A stretch of 64,000 bases of DNA from Butyrivibrio sp. (GCA_015056625.1 SVFY01000002.1:159488-223487); one strand, 5' to 3'. Shown: positions 25,953 to 36,126, counted from the first letter of the stretch. Program-made: numbers and translations. Notes: generated by a model from the letters alone, not told the origin.

Positions 25953-25979
25953 AAAAAAGTCGCTTTTTGGCGACTTTTT
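25953..25979 (-). terminator. Terminator of the minus-strand unknown gene
   Basis: AAAAAGTCGC-TTTTTG-GCGACTTTTT forms a stem 8 bases beyond the stop of the 189-residue protein gene on the minus strand, separating it from proB. Confidence 0.85.
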
Positions 25980-25987
25980 CGCGTTAG

Positions 25988-26557
25988 TTATGGATTTTCA
26001 TGGTACTTGTCATAGATCTCAGTGAGATATGTCTTGACTATCTGGATGTTGGACATCTTGCGAAGATCTGCATTGCCCATGTTTACAGCAATTTCATCTG
26101 CAAGAAGGAGCATATCATAGATCTTTAACTTGAATTCATTACGACTGAGCTGATCCACATTGATCTCCATAAGTGGAGCACCAAGCTTCATTGTAACATT
26201 TTCATCAGCGATACCTGTCTGAACGATGCGGCTCTCTGGATCAAAGTTTACATAGAGGATGAGCTTTTCCTTCTCGTGCTTCTTCAAAGTAGTAGGAGTC
26301 TGGTGAGAAGCATCCATCCACTCGTAGAGATCTGCCTCATCAGGGTTCATAAGGAACTTGGTGAGTTCTTCTCTGTGTTTCTCAACATACTGCATATATT
26401 TGCTGGCATTAGGACCAGTATAAGCCAGTTCTACCTTGACACCGTTATCAGTTTTAACAAGACGACATTTTTCAGCAACTTCCTTGATCTTAAGGGAGGT
26501 TTCTGTGTTGCCGATCATCTTAAAAGTGCCGGTTTCCAATTCCTGCTTAAATTCCAT
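25988..26557 (-). CDS. Conserved-looking small protein of unknown function
   Basis: A 189-residue soluble, acidic protein that I do not recognise. There is no signal peptide, membrane segment, metal motif or DNA-binding motif. It starts MEFKQELETGTFKMIGNTETSLKI, has a Lys/Glu-rich middle (HEKEKLILYVNFDPESRI) and ends in a helical part (MSNIQIVKTYLTEIYDKYHE). The start is supported by AAGGAGAAC just upstream on the minus strand, and a clear terminator follows, so it is a real single-gene unit. It is divergent from ftsK. Coding character (consistent codon use across the frame and a proper ribosome site) supports expression; function cannot be inferred. Confidence 0.75.
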   Translation of the reverse strand: MEFKQELETGTFKMIGNTETSLKIKEVAEKCRLVKTDNGVKVELAYTGPNASKYMQYVEKHREELTKFLMNPDEADLYEWMDASHQTPTTLKKHEKEKLILYVNFDPESRIVQTGIADENVTMKLGAPLMEINVDQLSRNEFKLKIYDMLLLADEIAVNMGNADLRKMSNIQIVKTYLTEIYDKYHENP

Positions 26558-26606
26558 TGCGTTCTCCTTGTCTGTTTGTAAGTAACTACCTATAAATCAG
26601 TTGTTA

Positions 26607-26638
26607 GTATAGCATAAAGAATTTAAAAATGATATACT
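26607..26638. promoter_or_regulatory. Divergent -10 elements between the unknown gene and ftsK
   Basis: TATACT occurs on the + strand at 26633-26638 (towards ftsK) and as AGTATA at 26607-26612 (minus strand, towards the 189-residue gene). Neither has a convincing -35 element. Confidence 0.4.
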
Positions 26639-26702
26639 ATCTAAAGTCTGAGACTTGGCTTTTCAGATTTAGTATTAGAGAAAGTTTTGTAACGGGTAAG
26701 AA

Positions 26703-29522
26703 ATGGCTACTAATAACAGGGGAAATTCAACCAGGGGAGCTGAAAAAAAGAGCTCATCCAGGTCTAAAAGTGCATCAAAAAAGGCAAGACCTCAGGAGGA
26801 AGAAATCCTTGACTACTCCTTAAAGAGTGAGCTTGTGGTCATTGGAGTGGTGGCACTTACCATCTTTTTATTCCTATGTAATTTTGGCATATGTGGTGCT
26901 TTTGGAAACGCTGTAAGTGGCGTTTTATTTGGCTTGTTTGGATTTACAGCCTATATTGCACCTATTGTAATTCTTGGCACAGTTGTGATATCTATTGCAA
27001 ATTTTGGCTCCAGCGCATCAACAAGGAAGGTCGTATCTGGAATAGTTCTTTTCTTCCTTGTTGGGATCATTGCGGAGCTTTTGTCAGGACGTCCTCAGTC
27101 CGCTGAATCCTATGATATAAAAATGATCTATTCTCAGGCCAGTGAATATCGAAATGGCGGAGGTGTTTTCGCCGGTTCTCTTGCCTATCTTTCATACAAA
27201 TATCTTTCACTTGTGGGATCTGTTTTGCTTATCCTGCTTCTTTCAATTGCTGCAATTGTGGTATTTACCCAGCACTCCTTTGTGGGAGGACTTAAAAAGG
27301 GCGGAAGGCGCATTATAGACAGAACCCGTCAGGAAGCTGACAACTACAGGGACTACGCTGAAAAACGAAGGGAAAAGATGGAACAGCGAAGAGCCCAGGT
27401 GGAGGAGGAAAGACGACTTTTGCTTGAGCAAAAAGAAGATGAGAAGATCCTTCGCATGGAGAAAAAAGTTGCTGGCGTCATGCTGGATACTGAGCTCAAA
27501 AAAGAAGAGGATGAGGAACAGCCTGATAAAAAGATCAAGATCCACGGAGAAGATGACAAGTCAGATAATAATCTCTTTATCCCCGATGAAGATGAGTTTC
27601 ACGACGACATTCATGAGATCACTTTAAAGAATGCAATCGATGAGATATGCAGTGCTGACGAGGACATTTACGAAGAGTCTTACGAAGATTCATCTTATAA
27701 AGACTCTTATAAAAGCTCTGTTAAAGACTCTTATGTCGAGGAAAGTGAAGAGGAAGAGGAGACTAAGACAGAGAATGCTCCTATTAAACTTGTTGCAAGG
27801 AGCGCAGATGAACCGGAAAGCGACCATGATCCACTTCCAGATGTACCGATTCACGCAGAGCATCTTGGTAATGGCATGAATGGTGAATATGTAGTTCACG
27901 CCCAGGACCACTTGTCCATCTCATACGGGGCAAATACCAGCATAAATGGCGCTTCCAAGGCGTCTACAACCTCTTTGGGACCAGGACCTCACACCACAAG
28001 CCCTGGCATGGAAAAAGAGATTGAGAAGCATAAAAAAGCGGTGAATAAGAAGTATGTATTCCCGCCTTTGACTCTTCTTGAAAAGGGCGTCAAGAATAAA
28101 AACACTGACACAGCAAGACAATTAAAGGAGACAGCTCTTAAGCTCCAGGAGACACTCAGGACCTTCGGAGTAAATGTTACTGTCACTGATATAAGTCAGG
28201 GCCCTGCAGTTACAAGGTTTGAACTTCAGCCTGAAGCGGGAGTGAGAGTCAATAAGATAGTATCCCTTGCTGATGACATCAAGATGAATCTTGCTGCCAG
28301 CGATATCAGAATAGAGGCTCCGATTCCAGGTAAGGCTGCAGTTGGTATTGAGGTTCCCAATAAAGAGAACCAGGCAGTTGCCTTAAGAGACCTTTTTGAG
28401 TCACAGGAGTACAAGAACTTTTCATCAAAGCTTGCCTTTGCAGTAGGTAAGGATATTGCGGGCAAGACTGTTGTAACAGATATAGCCAAGATGCCGCACC
28501 TTCTTATTGCAGGTGCTACAGGATCAGGCAAATCTGTCTGCATCAACACTATCATCATGAGCCTTATCTATAAGGCTGATCCAAAGGATGTACAGATGAT
28601 CATGATCGATCCTAAGATAGTGGAGCTTTCAGTGTACAACGGTATTCCACATCTTATGATCCCTGTTGTGACAGATCCTAAAAAGGCTGCAGCAGCGCTT
28701 AACTGGGCAGTTGCAGAGATGACGAGCAGATACAAGAAATTTGCTGATACAGGAGTCAGGGACTTAAAGGGTTATAACAAGCTTCTTGCTGAGAAAAATG
28801 ATCCAGACAATCCACCGCTTCCACAGATTGTAGTCATAGTGGACGAGCTTGCTGACCTTATGATGGTTTCAGCCAACGAGGTTGAGGATGCTATCTGCAG
28901 ACTGACACAGCTTGCCAGAGCTGCAGGTATCCATTTGATAATCGCAACTCAGCGTCCATCAGTAGATGTTATTACTGGTCTTATCAAGGCCAATATGCCA
29001 AGCAGAATAGCATTTGCAGTGTCAAGTGGTGTTGACTCAAGAACTATCCTTGATATTAACGGAGCTGAAAAGCTTCTTGGTAAGGGTGATATGCTCTTTT
29101 ACCCGCAAGGCTACACAAAACCGGCCAGAGTTCAGGGAGCGTTTGTTTCAGACAAGGAAGTACAGGCAGTTACTGATTTCCTGAAAAACCAGGGAATTGA
29201 CTCTTCATATAGCGAAGAAATTGAGATGCAGATAAACAGTCTGCAGAGCCAGTCCGGTGGAGGAGGCGGAAGTTTTGGTTCTTCTGATCCGGATTCAGGC
29301 AGAGATGAGTACTTTGTTCAGGCAGGGAACATAATCATAGAAAAAGAAAAGGCTTCCATCGGAATGCTGCAAAGGGTATTCAAGATTGGCTTTAACAGAG
29401 CCGCAAGGATCATGGATCAGCTTTGCGAAGCCGGAGTAGTTGGAGATGAGGAAGGGACCAAGCCCAGAAAAGTACTGATGTCAAAAGCGGAGTTTGAATC
29501 TTATTTAAACGGAGGAGAGTAA
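26703..29522 (+). CDS. ftsK: FtsK/SpoIIIE-type DNA translocase
   Basis: Pumps chromosomal DNA through the closing septum. The 939-residue protein has an N-terminal basic segment and four hydrophobic helices at about residues 40-195. A coiled-coil linker follows ([26 protein letters not shown]), then a long acidic Ser/Tyr-rich linker with repeated DSYK/DSSY units. The motor domain carries Walker [10 protein letters not shown] near residue 603 and Walker [12 protein letters not shown], then [17 protein letters not shown] gamma DNA-reading domain closes the protein ([23 protein letters not shown]). All motor motifs are intact. Four rather than one or two helices fits the FtsK/SpoIIIE/SftA group. 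fhs begins at the base after its stop codon. Confidence 0.96.
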   Translation: MATNNRGNSTRGAEKKSSSRSKSASKKARPQEEEILDYSLKSELVVIGVVALTIFLFLCNFGICGAFGNAVSGVLFGLFGFTAYIAPIVILGTVVISIANFGSSASTRKVVSGIVLFFLVGIIAELLSGRPQSAESYDIKMIYSQASEYRNGGGVFAGSLAYLSYKYLSLVGSVLLILLLSIAAIVVFTQHSFVGGLKKGGRRIIDRTRQEADNYRDYAEKRREKMEQRRAQVEEERRLLLEQKEDEKILRMEKKVAGVMLDTELKKEEDEEQPDKKIKIHGEDDKSDNNLFIPDEDEFHDDIHEITLKNAIDEICSADEDIYEESYEDSSYKDSYKSSVKDSYVEESEEEEETKTENAPIKLVARSADEPESDHDPLPDVPIHAEHLGNGMNGEYVVHAQDHLSISYGANTSINGASKASTTSLGPGPHTTSPGMEKEIEKHKKAVNKKYVFPPLTLLEKGVKNKNTDTARQLKETALKLQETLRTFGVNVTVTDISQGPAVTRFELQPEAGVRVNKIVSLADDIKMNLAASDIRIEAPIPGKAAVGIEVPNKENQAVALRDLFESQEYKNFSSKLAFAVGKDIAGKTVVTDIAKMPHLLIAGATGSGKSVCINTIIMSLIYKADPKDVQMIMIDPKIVELSVYNGIPHLMIPVVTDPKKAAAALNWAVAEMTSRYKKFADTGVRDLKGYNKLLAEKNDPDNPPLPQIVVIVDELADLMMVSANEVEDAICRLTQLARAAGIHLIIATQRPSVDVITGLIKANMPSRIAFAVSSGVDSRTILDINGAEKLLGKGDMLFYPQGYTKPARVQGAFVSDKEVQAVTDFLKNQGIDSSYSEEIEMQINSLQSQSGGGGGSFGSSDPDSGRDEYFVQAGNIIIEKEKASIGMLQRVFKIGFNRAARIMDQLCEAGVVGDEEGTKPRKVLMSKAEFESYLNGGE

Positions 29523-31199
29523 ATGGCTGTAAAGAGTGATATCGAAATTGCACAGGAAGCTAAGATGCTTCACATCAGAGAGGTGGCAGAAAAGCTGTCT
29601 ATTACTGAGGATGATCTTGAGTACTATGGCAGGTACAAGGCAAAGCTTACGGAAGAATACCTCTCAAAGGTACAGGGGAATAAGAAGGGCAAGCTTATTC
29701 TCGTAACTGCGATCAATCCTACTCCCGCAGGTGAAGGCAAGACCACAACCAGCGTAGGACTTGGAGATGCACTTAACAGGCTTGGCTACAAGACTGTAAT
29801 TGCACTTCGTGAGCCTTCCCTTGGACCATGTTTTGGTATTAAGGGCGGAGCTGCAGGTGGTGGATATGCACAGGTTGTTCCTATGGAAGACCTTAACCTC
29901 CACTTTACCGGAGATTTTCATGCAATAACTGCTGCAAACAACCTTTTGGCCGCACTTCTCGATAATCACATACAGCAGGGTAATGAACTTGGTATCGACA
30001 CCAGACAGATCATCTGGAAAAGAGCTGAGGACATGAACGACAGAGCTCTTAGAAATATTGTAGTAGGTCTTGGCGCCAAAGCTGATGGCGTTCCAAGAGA
30101 AGATCATTTTGTTATAACAGTTGCTTCAGAGATCATGGCTATTCTTTGTCTTGCCAGCGACATGAATGACTTAAAGGCAAGACTTTCAAGAATAATCGTT
30201 GCTTATACAAGAGATGGCGAGCCTGTAACAGCAAAAGACTTAAATGCTGTTGGCTCTATGGCAGCTCTTTTGAAGGATGCAATAAAGCCTAATCTTGTTC
30301 AGACCCTTGAGCACACACCAGTTATTGTTCACGGCGGACCTTTTGCTAATATAGCCCATGGCTGTAACTCAGTAAGAGCAACCAAGACAGCTCTTAGCAT
30401 TTCAGACTATACTGTTACAGAGGCAGGCTTTGGTGCTGACCTTGGAGCTGAGAAGTTCCTTGACATCAAGTGCAGGATAGCAGGTCTTAAGCCTGATGCA
30501 GTTGTGCTTGTTGCAACAATAAGAGCCCTTAAATACAACGGCGGTGTTGCTAAGGCTGATCTTGGAACAGAGAACCTCGATGCTCTTAAAAAAGGTATCG
30601 TCAATCTTGAAAAGCACATTGAGAACATCCAGAAATACGGTGTTCCTGTAGTAGTTACTCTCAACGCATTCCTTACAGATACCCAGGCAGAAATGGATTA
30701 TGTAAAGGCCTTCTGTGAGGAGAGAGGCTGCAAATTTGCCCTTTCAGAAGTATGGGCTAAGGGCGGAGAAGGTGGAGAAGCTCTCGCTAAAGAAGTTATC
30801 GAGACAATAAACACCAAGCCATCTAATTACGCTCCAATTTATCCTGATGATATGTCTCTTCAGGATAAGATAACTACCGTATCAAAAGAAATATATGGCG
30901 CAGATGGTGTAAACTTTGCACCAGCAGCCCTTCGCCAGCTTAAGAAGATCGAAGAGATGGGATTTGGAAAGCTTCCAGTATGTATGGCTAAGACCCAGTA
31001 CTCACTCTCTGATGATCCAGCACTTCTTGGAAGACCAAGAGATTATAACATCACTGTTCGTGAGGCATATGTATCTGCAGGAGCAGGCTTTGTAGTTGCT
31101 CTGACAGGCGCAATTGTTACAATGCCAGGTCTTCCCAAGAGACCAGCAGCCTTTGATATTGATGTCAACGAAGAAGGCAAGATCGTAGGATTATTCTAA
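29523..31199 (+). CDS. fhs: Formate-tetrahydrofolate ligase
   Basis: Activates formate with ATP to form 10-formyl-THF. The 558-residue length is standard. Visible signatures are the P-loop [14 protein letters not shown], the family pattern [40 protein letters not shown], and the C-terminal [16 protein letters not shown]. The GGAGGAG ribosome site lies inside the end of ftsK, with no gap between stop and start, so the genes are co-transcribed. It feeds FolD directly downstream. In organisms of this type the pair supplies one-carbon units for purines and formyl-Met; other Wood-Ljungdahl genes are not in this window, so acetogenesis is not implied. Confidence 0.98.
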   Translation: MAVKSDIEIAQEAKMLHIREVAEKLSITEDDLEYYGRYKAKLTEEYLSKVQGNKKGKLILVTAINPTPAGEGKTTTSVGLGDALNRLGYKTVIALREPSLGPCFGIKGGAAGGGYAQVVPMEDLNLHFTGDFHAITAANNLLAALLDNHIQQGNELGIDTRQIIWKRAEDMNDRALRNIVVGLGAKADGVPREDHFVITVASEIMAILCLASDMNDLKARLSRIIVAYTRDGEPVTAKDLNAVGSMAALLKDAIKPNLVQTLEHTPVIVHGGPFANIAHGCNSVRATKTALSISDYTVTEAGFGADLGAEKFLDIKCRIAGLKPDAVVLVATIRALKYNGGVAKADLGTENLDALKKGIVNLEKHIENIQKYGVPVVVTLNAFLTDTQAEMDYVKAFCEERGCKFALSEVWAKGGEGGEALAKEVIETINTKPSNYAPIYPDDMSLQDKITTVSKEIYGADGVNFAPAALRQLKKIEEMGFGKLPVCMAKTQYSLSDDPALLGRPRDYNITVREAYVSAGAGFVVALTGAIVTMPGLPKRPAAFDIDVNEEGKIVGLF

Positions 31200-31208
31200 G
31201 GAGCTATT

Positions 31209-32072
31209 ATGAGTGCTACTTTAATTGATGGTAAGGTTATTTCAGGTCAGATAAAGGACGAGCTTAAGGAGAAATGCAAGGCGCTTAAGGACAAGGGGAT
31301 AGAGGTAACTTTAGCTGTTATCCTTGTTGGAAGTGATCCGGCATCCCAGGTATATGTAAGGAACAAGAAAAGAGCCTGCGAGTATATTGGCTATAATTCT
31401 CTTTCCTATGAGCTTCCGGAAGATACCACTATGGACAAGCTTCTAGAGCTTATAAATGAGCTTAATGACAGAAGTGATGTGGATGGTATTCTGGTACAGA
31501 TGCCGCTTCCAGCCCATATGGATGAGAAAAAAGTCATAAATGCCATAAGGCCTGACAAGGATGTGGATGGATTCCATCCAATGAATGTCGGAGCACTGAT
31601 GGTAGGAGATAAGGGCTTCGTATCCTGTACTCCTGCAGGCGTTATCCAGCTTCTTAAAAGAGGACTTCCAGGATACGACATCTCTGGAAAAGAGTGTGTC
31701 ATTGTAGGACGATCCAATATTGTTGGTAAACCAATGTCTCTTTTGATGCTAAGGGAAAATGCTACAGTTACTGTGGCACATTCCAGGACCCGCAATTTGG
31801 AAGAGGTGTGCAAAAGAGCTGACATAATAATTGCAGCTGTAGGTAAGGCAGGGGTGATCACAAAAGACCATGTTAAACCTGGCGCTGTGGTGATCGATGT
31901 TGGCATCAACAGAGGAGATGACGGAAAACTTTGCGGAGATGTAAAGTTTGATGAGGTTTCTGAAATTGCCAGTGCTATAACTCCGGTTCCAGGAGGAGTA
32001 GGTCCTATGACCATAGCCATGCTTATGAATAATTGCTACGAAGCTGCATTATCACATAAATTGGGAGATTAA
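31209..32072 (+). CDS. folD: Bifunctional methylene-THF dehydrogenase/methenyl-THF cyclohydrolase
   Basis: Interconverts 5,10-methylene-THF and 10-formyl-THF with NAD(P). The 287-residue protein shows YVRNKKRACEYIGY with the catalytic Lys region, DGILVQMPLPAHMDE, PDKDVDGFHPMNVG, the nucleotide-binding CVIVGRSNIVGKPMSLLM and the C-terminal PVPGGVGPMTIAMLM. It follows fhs by 9 bases with GGAG in the gap, forming a one-carbon operon with fhs. The stop codon directly abuts the next ATG. Family and role are certain. Confidence 0.98.
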   Translation: MSATLIDGKVISGQIKDELKEKCKALKDKGIEVTLAVILVGSDPASQVYVRNKKRACEYIGYNSLSYELPEDTTMDKLLELINELNDRSDVDGILVQMPLPAHMDEKKVINAIRPDKDVDGFHPMNVGALMVGDKGFVSCTPAGVIQLLKRGLPGYDISGKECVIVGRSNIVGKPMSLLMLRENATVTVAHSRTRNLEEVCKRADIIIAAVGKAGVITKDHVKPGAVVIDVGINRGDDGKLCGDVKFDEVSEIASAITPVPGGVGPMTIAMLMNNCYEAALSHKLGD

Positions 32073-33518
32073 ATGAAGTGTCCTAATTGTGGCCTTGAGA
32101 TTCCGGATGGACATATGTATTGTGACCGCTGTGGCCTTGAGATCAATTTCGTACCAGACTTTGAGCCTGAGGTTGAAAATGAGATCAACGCCACATTGTC
32201 CGGAATGGCAGATGAACTAAATAAAGAGGATCGAAAAAAAGAAGAGAAGAAAAAGAAGAGACAGAAGCTTATCCGCGCCATTACTTCAAAATGGCAGATC
32301 ATTCTTGTTTCTGTACTTGTTCTTGCTCTTTTGATCTGTGCGGCATTTTACTTTTTTGCCTTCAACAACAAGTCTTCGCTCTACTACCTTAGTATTGCTG
32401 AAAGTGAAAAGACCTCCGGTAGTATTGAGGATGCTATCATGATACTTAAGAATGGACATGACGATCATCCAAATAATACGGATATAATATTCAGAATGTC
32501 AGACTATTATCTGGAGGAAGGAAAGACTGATGAGGCAGTTGATTGCTTAAAGCTGATCACAGATGGAACAAACTTCCCAGATCAAAAGGTTTTAAGCGCC
32601 TATGAGAGCATCATCTCCATCTACAGGCAAAGTGGAGAGTATGATAAGATCGCAGAAGTTTTAAGCGGCAGTGATAATCCTGTTGTAGAGGACCTTAGGA
32701 AGAGGTTTGTGCCTGCAATGCCTGTCATGAGCCCTGGTTCTGGAACTTATACAGAAGTAAGTGTGGACATTAAGCTACTTGAGGGAACCTCAAACAAGAT
32801 CTATTACACAGTCAATGACGGCGAACCGGATTCTGGAAGCATTCTCTATGACAATGAGATAGTGCTGGATGGCGATGGAACTTATAACATCAAAGCGGTT
32901 GCCATCAATGAGTATGGAATATCAAGTCCTGTGTCAGAGTGCGAGTATATTGTGGAAAAAGGAGCCCCTGCAGAGCCTGAGATAATGGAACCAAGTGGTG
33001 ATTATAATCAGAACACCATGATAGTAGCCGTTGCTGAGGCTGGAACTTCTATCTTTTACACCACTGATGGCAGCGATCCAACCATGGAGTCTAAGCAGTA
33101 TGTTTCTCCTATCACCATGCCTGTTGGAACCAGCCACTTCAGGTTTATTGCCTATGACAACGACGGCAACTGCAGTGAAATAGTGGACAGGCAGTATCAT
33201 CTTGTGTATACGAGACTTGTATCTACAGAGCAGGCAGTCAATAACCTGGTAAACACTTTGGTAAGACTTGGCTATCTTTTGGACAATTCAGGAAAAGCCA
33301 TAGGTGTAGCGGGACACAATGAGTATATATACAACTCTGTGATAGAGATCCAGGGTGCAGGTGAGTATTATGTGGTAGTTGAAAACCACGTATCTAACGA
33401 TGGCACTGTGGCACCTACTGGACTTATGTATGCTGTCAACACTCATGACGGCGCAGTAAACAGGCTTGGCTATGATTCAAGCGGTAAATATACCCTTATC
33501 ACAATATCAAACAGGTGA
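32073..33518 (+). CDS. Zinc-ribbon/TPR membrane protein with chitobiase-type C-terminal repeats
   Basis: A 481-residue protein of mixed architecture. It opens with a zinc ribbon, CPNC..CDRC (Cys3, Cys6, Cys17, Cys20), then a Lys-rich stretch. One transmembrane helix follows at about residues 74-97, so the ribbon faces the cytoplasm. Beyond the membrane are TPR-like units (IEDAIMILKNGHDDHPNNTDIIFRMSDYYLEEG..). Two repeats of a chitobiase/beta-hexosaminidase C-terminal-like or FN3-like fold come next: IYYTVNDGEPDSGSILYD and IFYTTDGSDPTMESKQY share the YYT..DG.PD pattern. The final about 90 residues resemble no family I know. It begins at the base after folD. Function unknown; a cell-wall sensing or binding role is only a guess. 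Confidence 0.82.
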   Translation: MKCPNCGLEIPDGHMYCDRCGLEINFVPDFEPEVENEINATLSGMADELNKEDRKKEEKKKKRQKLIRAITSKWQIILVSVLVLALLICAAFYFFAFNNKSSLYYLSIAESEKTSGSIEDAIMILKNGHDDHPNNTDIIFRMSDYYLEEGKTDEAVDCLKLITDGTNFPDQKVLSAYESIISIYRQSGEYDKIAEVLSGSDNPVVEDLRKRFVPAMPVMSPGSGTYTEVSVDIKLLEGTSNKIYYTVNDGEPDSGSILYDNEIVLDGDGTYNIKAVAINEYGISSPVSECEYIVEKGAPAEPEIMEPSGDYNQNTMIVAVAEAGTSIFYTTDGSDPTMESKQYVSPITMPVGTSHFRFIAYDNDGNCSEIVDRQYHLVYTRLVSTEQAVNNLVNTLVRLGYLLDNSGKAIGVAGHNEYIYNSVIEIQGAGEYYVVVENHVSNDGTVAPTGLMYAVNTHDGAVNRLGYDSSGKYTLITISNR

Positions 33519-33639
33519 GTGATACTTTAGCAGTTTAAAGGTTTAACGCTTGAAATTTTATTGGCCATCGTTTATTATTATTAAATTGAGTGTGCAAAAT
33601 TGTTTAGGGGAACAATATTTTATTGGTAGGAGGATTACT

Positions 33640-34512
33640 ATGTTCAAGATTTTGGAGGTCAAAGAGCTGACAACAAACATTTTTCAGATGATTGTTGAGG
33701 CTCCACGTGTGGCTAGTGCCTGTTTACCAGGACAGTTTCTGATCATTCGTGTTCACGAAGATGGCGAGAGAATACCTCTCACAATTTGTGACTATGACAG
33801 AGAAAAGGGGACAGTAGAAATTGTAGTTCAGGCTATTGGCGCTGAGACATTAAAGCTTTCAAAGCTTAAGGCTGGTGATGAGCTGGCTGACGTCGTAGGA
33901 CCTTTAGGCAAGGCTTCAGATCTGGTTTATGAAGACATCGAAGAACTAAAGAAAAAGAAGATCGTATTCATCGCAGGTGGTGTTGGTACAGCTCCAGTAT
34001 ATCCTCAGGCTAAGTGGCTCAAGGAACATGGCGTTGACTGCGATGTTATCATCGGCGCAAAGAACAAGGATCTTGTTATCCTTGAGGATAGATTTAAAGA
34101 GGTTTGTAACCTTCATATCACAACAGATGACGGTTCCTACGGAAGAAGTGGAATGGTTACTGTAGCGCTTCAGGATCTTTGGAACGAGGGCAACAGGTAT
34201 GATCACTGTGTTGCTATTGGACCGATGATCATGATGAAATTTGTGTGCAAGCTCACCAAGGAACTTGGTATTCCTACAGTAGTTAGCATGAATCCTATTA
34301 TGGTTGACGGAACAGGTATGTGCGGAGCCTGCAGACTTACTGTTGACGGCGAAGTTAAGTTTGCCTGTGTAGATGGCCCTGAGTTTGATGGTCACAAGGT
34401 TGATTTCGATCAGGCTATGAATCGAATGAAACTCTACAAGACAGAAGAAGGAAGGCTCATGCTTAAAGCCCAGGAAGGTGACACACATCACGGCGGTTGC
34501 GGTAATTGCTAA
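33640..34512 (+). CDS. NADH-dependent ferredoxin:NADP oxidoreductase small subunit (NfnA-like)
   Basis: The ORF track starts at 33550, but TAGGAGG lies right before the ATG at 33640, giving 290 residues, which fits the family. The protein is a ferredoxin-reductase-type FAD/NAD module: the FAD-binding GERIPLTICDYD, the NAD-binding IVFIAGGVGTAPVYPQAKWL, and a C-terminal [2Fe-2S] site of the PyrK type (GMCGACRLTVDGEVKFACVDGPEFDG). With the next gene it forms the two-subunit NfnAB flavoprotein, which couples NADH and reduced ferredoxin to NADPH formation by electron bifurcation. In many genomes the same pair is labelled as a sulfide dehydrogenase-like protein and glutamate synthase small chain; the two-gene arrangement here favours NfnAB. 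Confidence 0.88.
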   Translation: MFKILEVKELTTNIFQMIVEAPRVASACLPGQFLIIRVHEDGERIPLTICDYDREKGTVEIVVQAIGAETLKLSKLKAGDELADVVGPLGKASDLVYEDIEELKKKKIVFIAGGVGTAPVYPQAKWLKEHGVDCDVIIGAKNKDLVILEDRFKEVCNLHITTDDGSYGRSGMVTVALQDLWNEGNRYDHCVAIGPMIMMKFVCKLTKELGIPTVVSMNPIMVDGTGMCGACRLTVDGEVKFACVDGPEFDGHKVDFDQAMNRMKLYKTEEGRLMLKAQEGDTHHGGCGNC

Positions 34513-34535
34513 TAATCTGAAATAGGAGATACGAT

Positions 34536-35921
34536 ATGGATGGATTTGTAAGAGTTCCTGTTCGCGAACAGGATGCAAAAGAAAGAGCCAAGAACTTCAA
34601 GGAAGTTTGTCTTGGCTACAACAAAGAAGAAGCTGAAAATGAAGCAACAAGATGTCTTAACTGCAAAAATCCCAAGTGCGTAGAAGGATGTCCTGTATCA
34701 ATCGATATCCCCGCATTTATTCAGCAGGTTAAGGAAGGCAATGTAGAGGGTGCTTATCAGACCATCAGCAAGTCAAGTGCACTTCCAGCTGTATGCGGAA
34801 GAGTATGCCCACAGGAGAGCCAGTGTGAAGGAAAGTGCGTAAGAGGAATCAAGGGCGATCCTGTTTCAATTGGTAAGCTTGAGAGATATGTTGCAGACAC
34901 TGCAAGGCAGATGGGCATCGTTCCTGAGGGAGCCAAGGAGAAAAAGAACAAAAAGGTAGCGGTTATCGGTTCTGGTCCTTCCGGACTTACATGTGCCGGA
35001 GATCTTGCGAAGATGGGCTATGACGTAACAATCTTTGAAGCACTTCATGAGGCAGGCGGAGTACTTGTTTATGGTATTCCTGAATTCCGTCTTCCTAAGG
35101 ATGCTGTTGTTAAAAAGGAGATCGAGAACGTTAAGGCTCTTGGAGTAAAGCTTGAGACAGACGTTGTTATTGGTAAGTCAGTTACTATCGATGAACTTAT
35201 GGAGAAGGAAGGCTTTGAGGCAGTATTTGTTGGCTCCGGAGCAGGACTTCCAAGATTTATGAATATTCCTGGTGAGCAGGCATTGGGTGTATTCTCAGCC
35301 AATGAGTACCTCACAAGAAGCAACCTGATGAAGGCATTTGATGAGAACTCAACTACACCTATCATGAGAGCTAAGAAGTGTGTAGTAGTAGGTGGCGGTA
35401 ATGTTGCTATGGACGCAGCAAGAACAGCTCTTCGTCTTGGAGCAGAGGTTCATGTTGTATACAGACGTGGTGAGGAAGAGCTTCCTGCACGTAAGGAAGA
35501 GGTACATCATGCTAAGGAAGAGGGTATCATATTTGACCTTCTTACTAACCCTGTTGAGATCCATGAGGATGAGAACGGATGGGTAAAGAGCATCACATGT
35601 ATCCGTATGGAACTTGGAGAGCCAGATGAGTCAGGCAGAAGAAGCCCTGTAGAGATTCCTGGATCAGAGTTTGAAATTGAATGCGATGCAGTTATCATGG
35701 CTCTTGGAACATCACCTAATCCTCTTATTTCATCAACAACCAAGGGCCTGGAGATAAACCGCAGAAAGTGCATCGTTGCCAATGAAGAGACAGGCCAGAC
35801 ATCCAAGGCAGGTGTATTTGCCGGTGGAGATGCTGTAACAGGAGCAGCAACAGTTATTCTTGCAATGGGTGCAGGTAAAGCTGCAGCTAAGGGTATCGAC
35901 GAGTATCTCTCCAATAAATGA
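34536..35921 (+). CDS. gltA: NfnB-like large subunit (glutamate synthase small-chain family)
   Basis: A 461-residue flavoprotein with two [4Fe-4S] binding Cys groups at the N-terminus (CLNCKNPKCVEGCP at 40-53, then CGRVCPQESQCEGKC). A first dinucleotide fold follows (VAVIGSGPSGLTCAGDLAKMG), then a second one (KCVVVGGGNVAMDAARTALRLG), and the FAD-binding end VFAGGDAVTGAATVILAMGAGK. Automated pipelines often call this family gltA. No glutamate synthase large chain is nearby, while the NfnA-like subunit is directly upstream (23-base gap), so NADPH-forming NfnB is the better functional name. The protein would carry the deep FAD where bifurcation happens. A strong terminator follows. Confidence 0.9.
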   Translation: MDGFVRVPVREQDAKERAKNFKEVCLGYNKEEAENEATRCLNCKNPKCVEGCPVSIDIPAFIQQVKEGNVEGAYQTISKSSALPAVCGRVCPQESQCEGKCVRGIKGDPVSIGKLERYVADTARQMGIVPEGAKEKKNKKVAVIGSGPSGLTCAGDLAKMGYDVTIFEALHEAGGVLVYGIPEFRLPKDAVVKKEIENVKALGVKLETDVVIGKSVTIDELMEKEGFEAVFVGSGAGLPRFMNIPGEQALGVFSANEYLTRSNLMKAFDENSTTPIMRAKKCVVVGGGNVAMDAARTALRLGAEVHVVYRRGEEELPARKEEVHHAKEEGIIFDLLTNPVEIHEDENGWVKSITCIRMELGEPDESGRRSPVEIPGSEFEIECDAVIMALGTSPNPLISSTTKGLEINRRKCIVANEETGQTSKAGVFAGGDAVTGAATVILAMGAGKAAAKGIDEYLSNK

Positions 35922-35948
35922 TCGCATGTAAAAATCTTTAAGGCTTTT

Positions 35949-35990
35949 AGAGCATAGGATCAGATATGATCTGACCTATGCTCTTTTTTT
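35949..35990 (+). terminator. Terminator of the nfnAB operon
   Basis: AGAGCATAGG..TCAGAT and ATCTGA..CCTATGCTCT form a long stem with a short loop, followed by an uninterrupted run of Ts. Confidence 0.93.
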
Positions 35991-35996
35991 GTAATT

Positions 35997-36039
35997 CTTA
36001 AGAAATCTTAAGAAATTTCGACGGTAAATCTTAAGAATT
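35997..36039 (+). promoter_or_regulatory. Triple CTTAAGAA(A/T)T repeat, operator candidate
   Basis: CTTAAGAAAT occurs twice in direct tandem (35997 and 36007), exactly 10 bases apart, and a third near-copy CTTAAGAATT lies 23 bases on (36030). Period and motif resemble direct-repeat boxes of OmpR/PhoB-family response regulators. It lies upstream of the MORN-gene promoter. Confidence 0.55.
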
Positions 36040-36086
36040 TGCTGTTAACATGAGGGTAACAGATATTATAGATGACCAAGGTGTGG

Positions 36087-36092
36087 TATAAT
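36087..36092 (+). promoter_or_regulatory. Extended -10 element of the MORN-protein gene
   Basis: A perfect TATAAT preceded by TGG (TGGTATAAT), 34 bases before the ATG. No good -35 hexamer is present, so it may depend on an activator at the upstream CTTAAG repeats. Confidence 0.6.
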
Positions 36093-36126
36093 ATCAAAGA
36101 TTGTGAGAATGGAGAGAGACTAAATA

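Noticed and set aside
31406-32020. 204-residue minus-strand ORF inside folD
   Set aside because: Antisense of a certain gene, Ser/Thr-rich, without ribosome site.
33946-34578. 210-residue minus-strand ORF over the nfnA/nfnB region
   Set aside because: Antisense of two well-supported genes; no motif or ribosome site.
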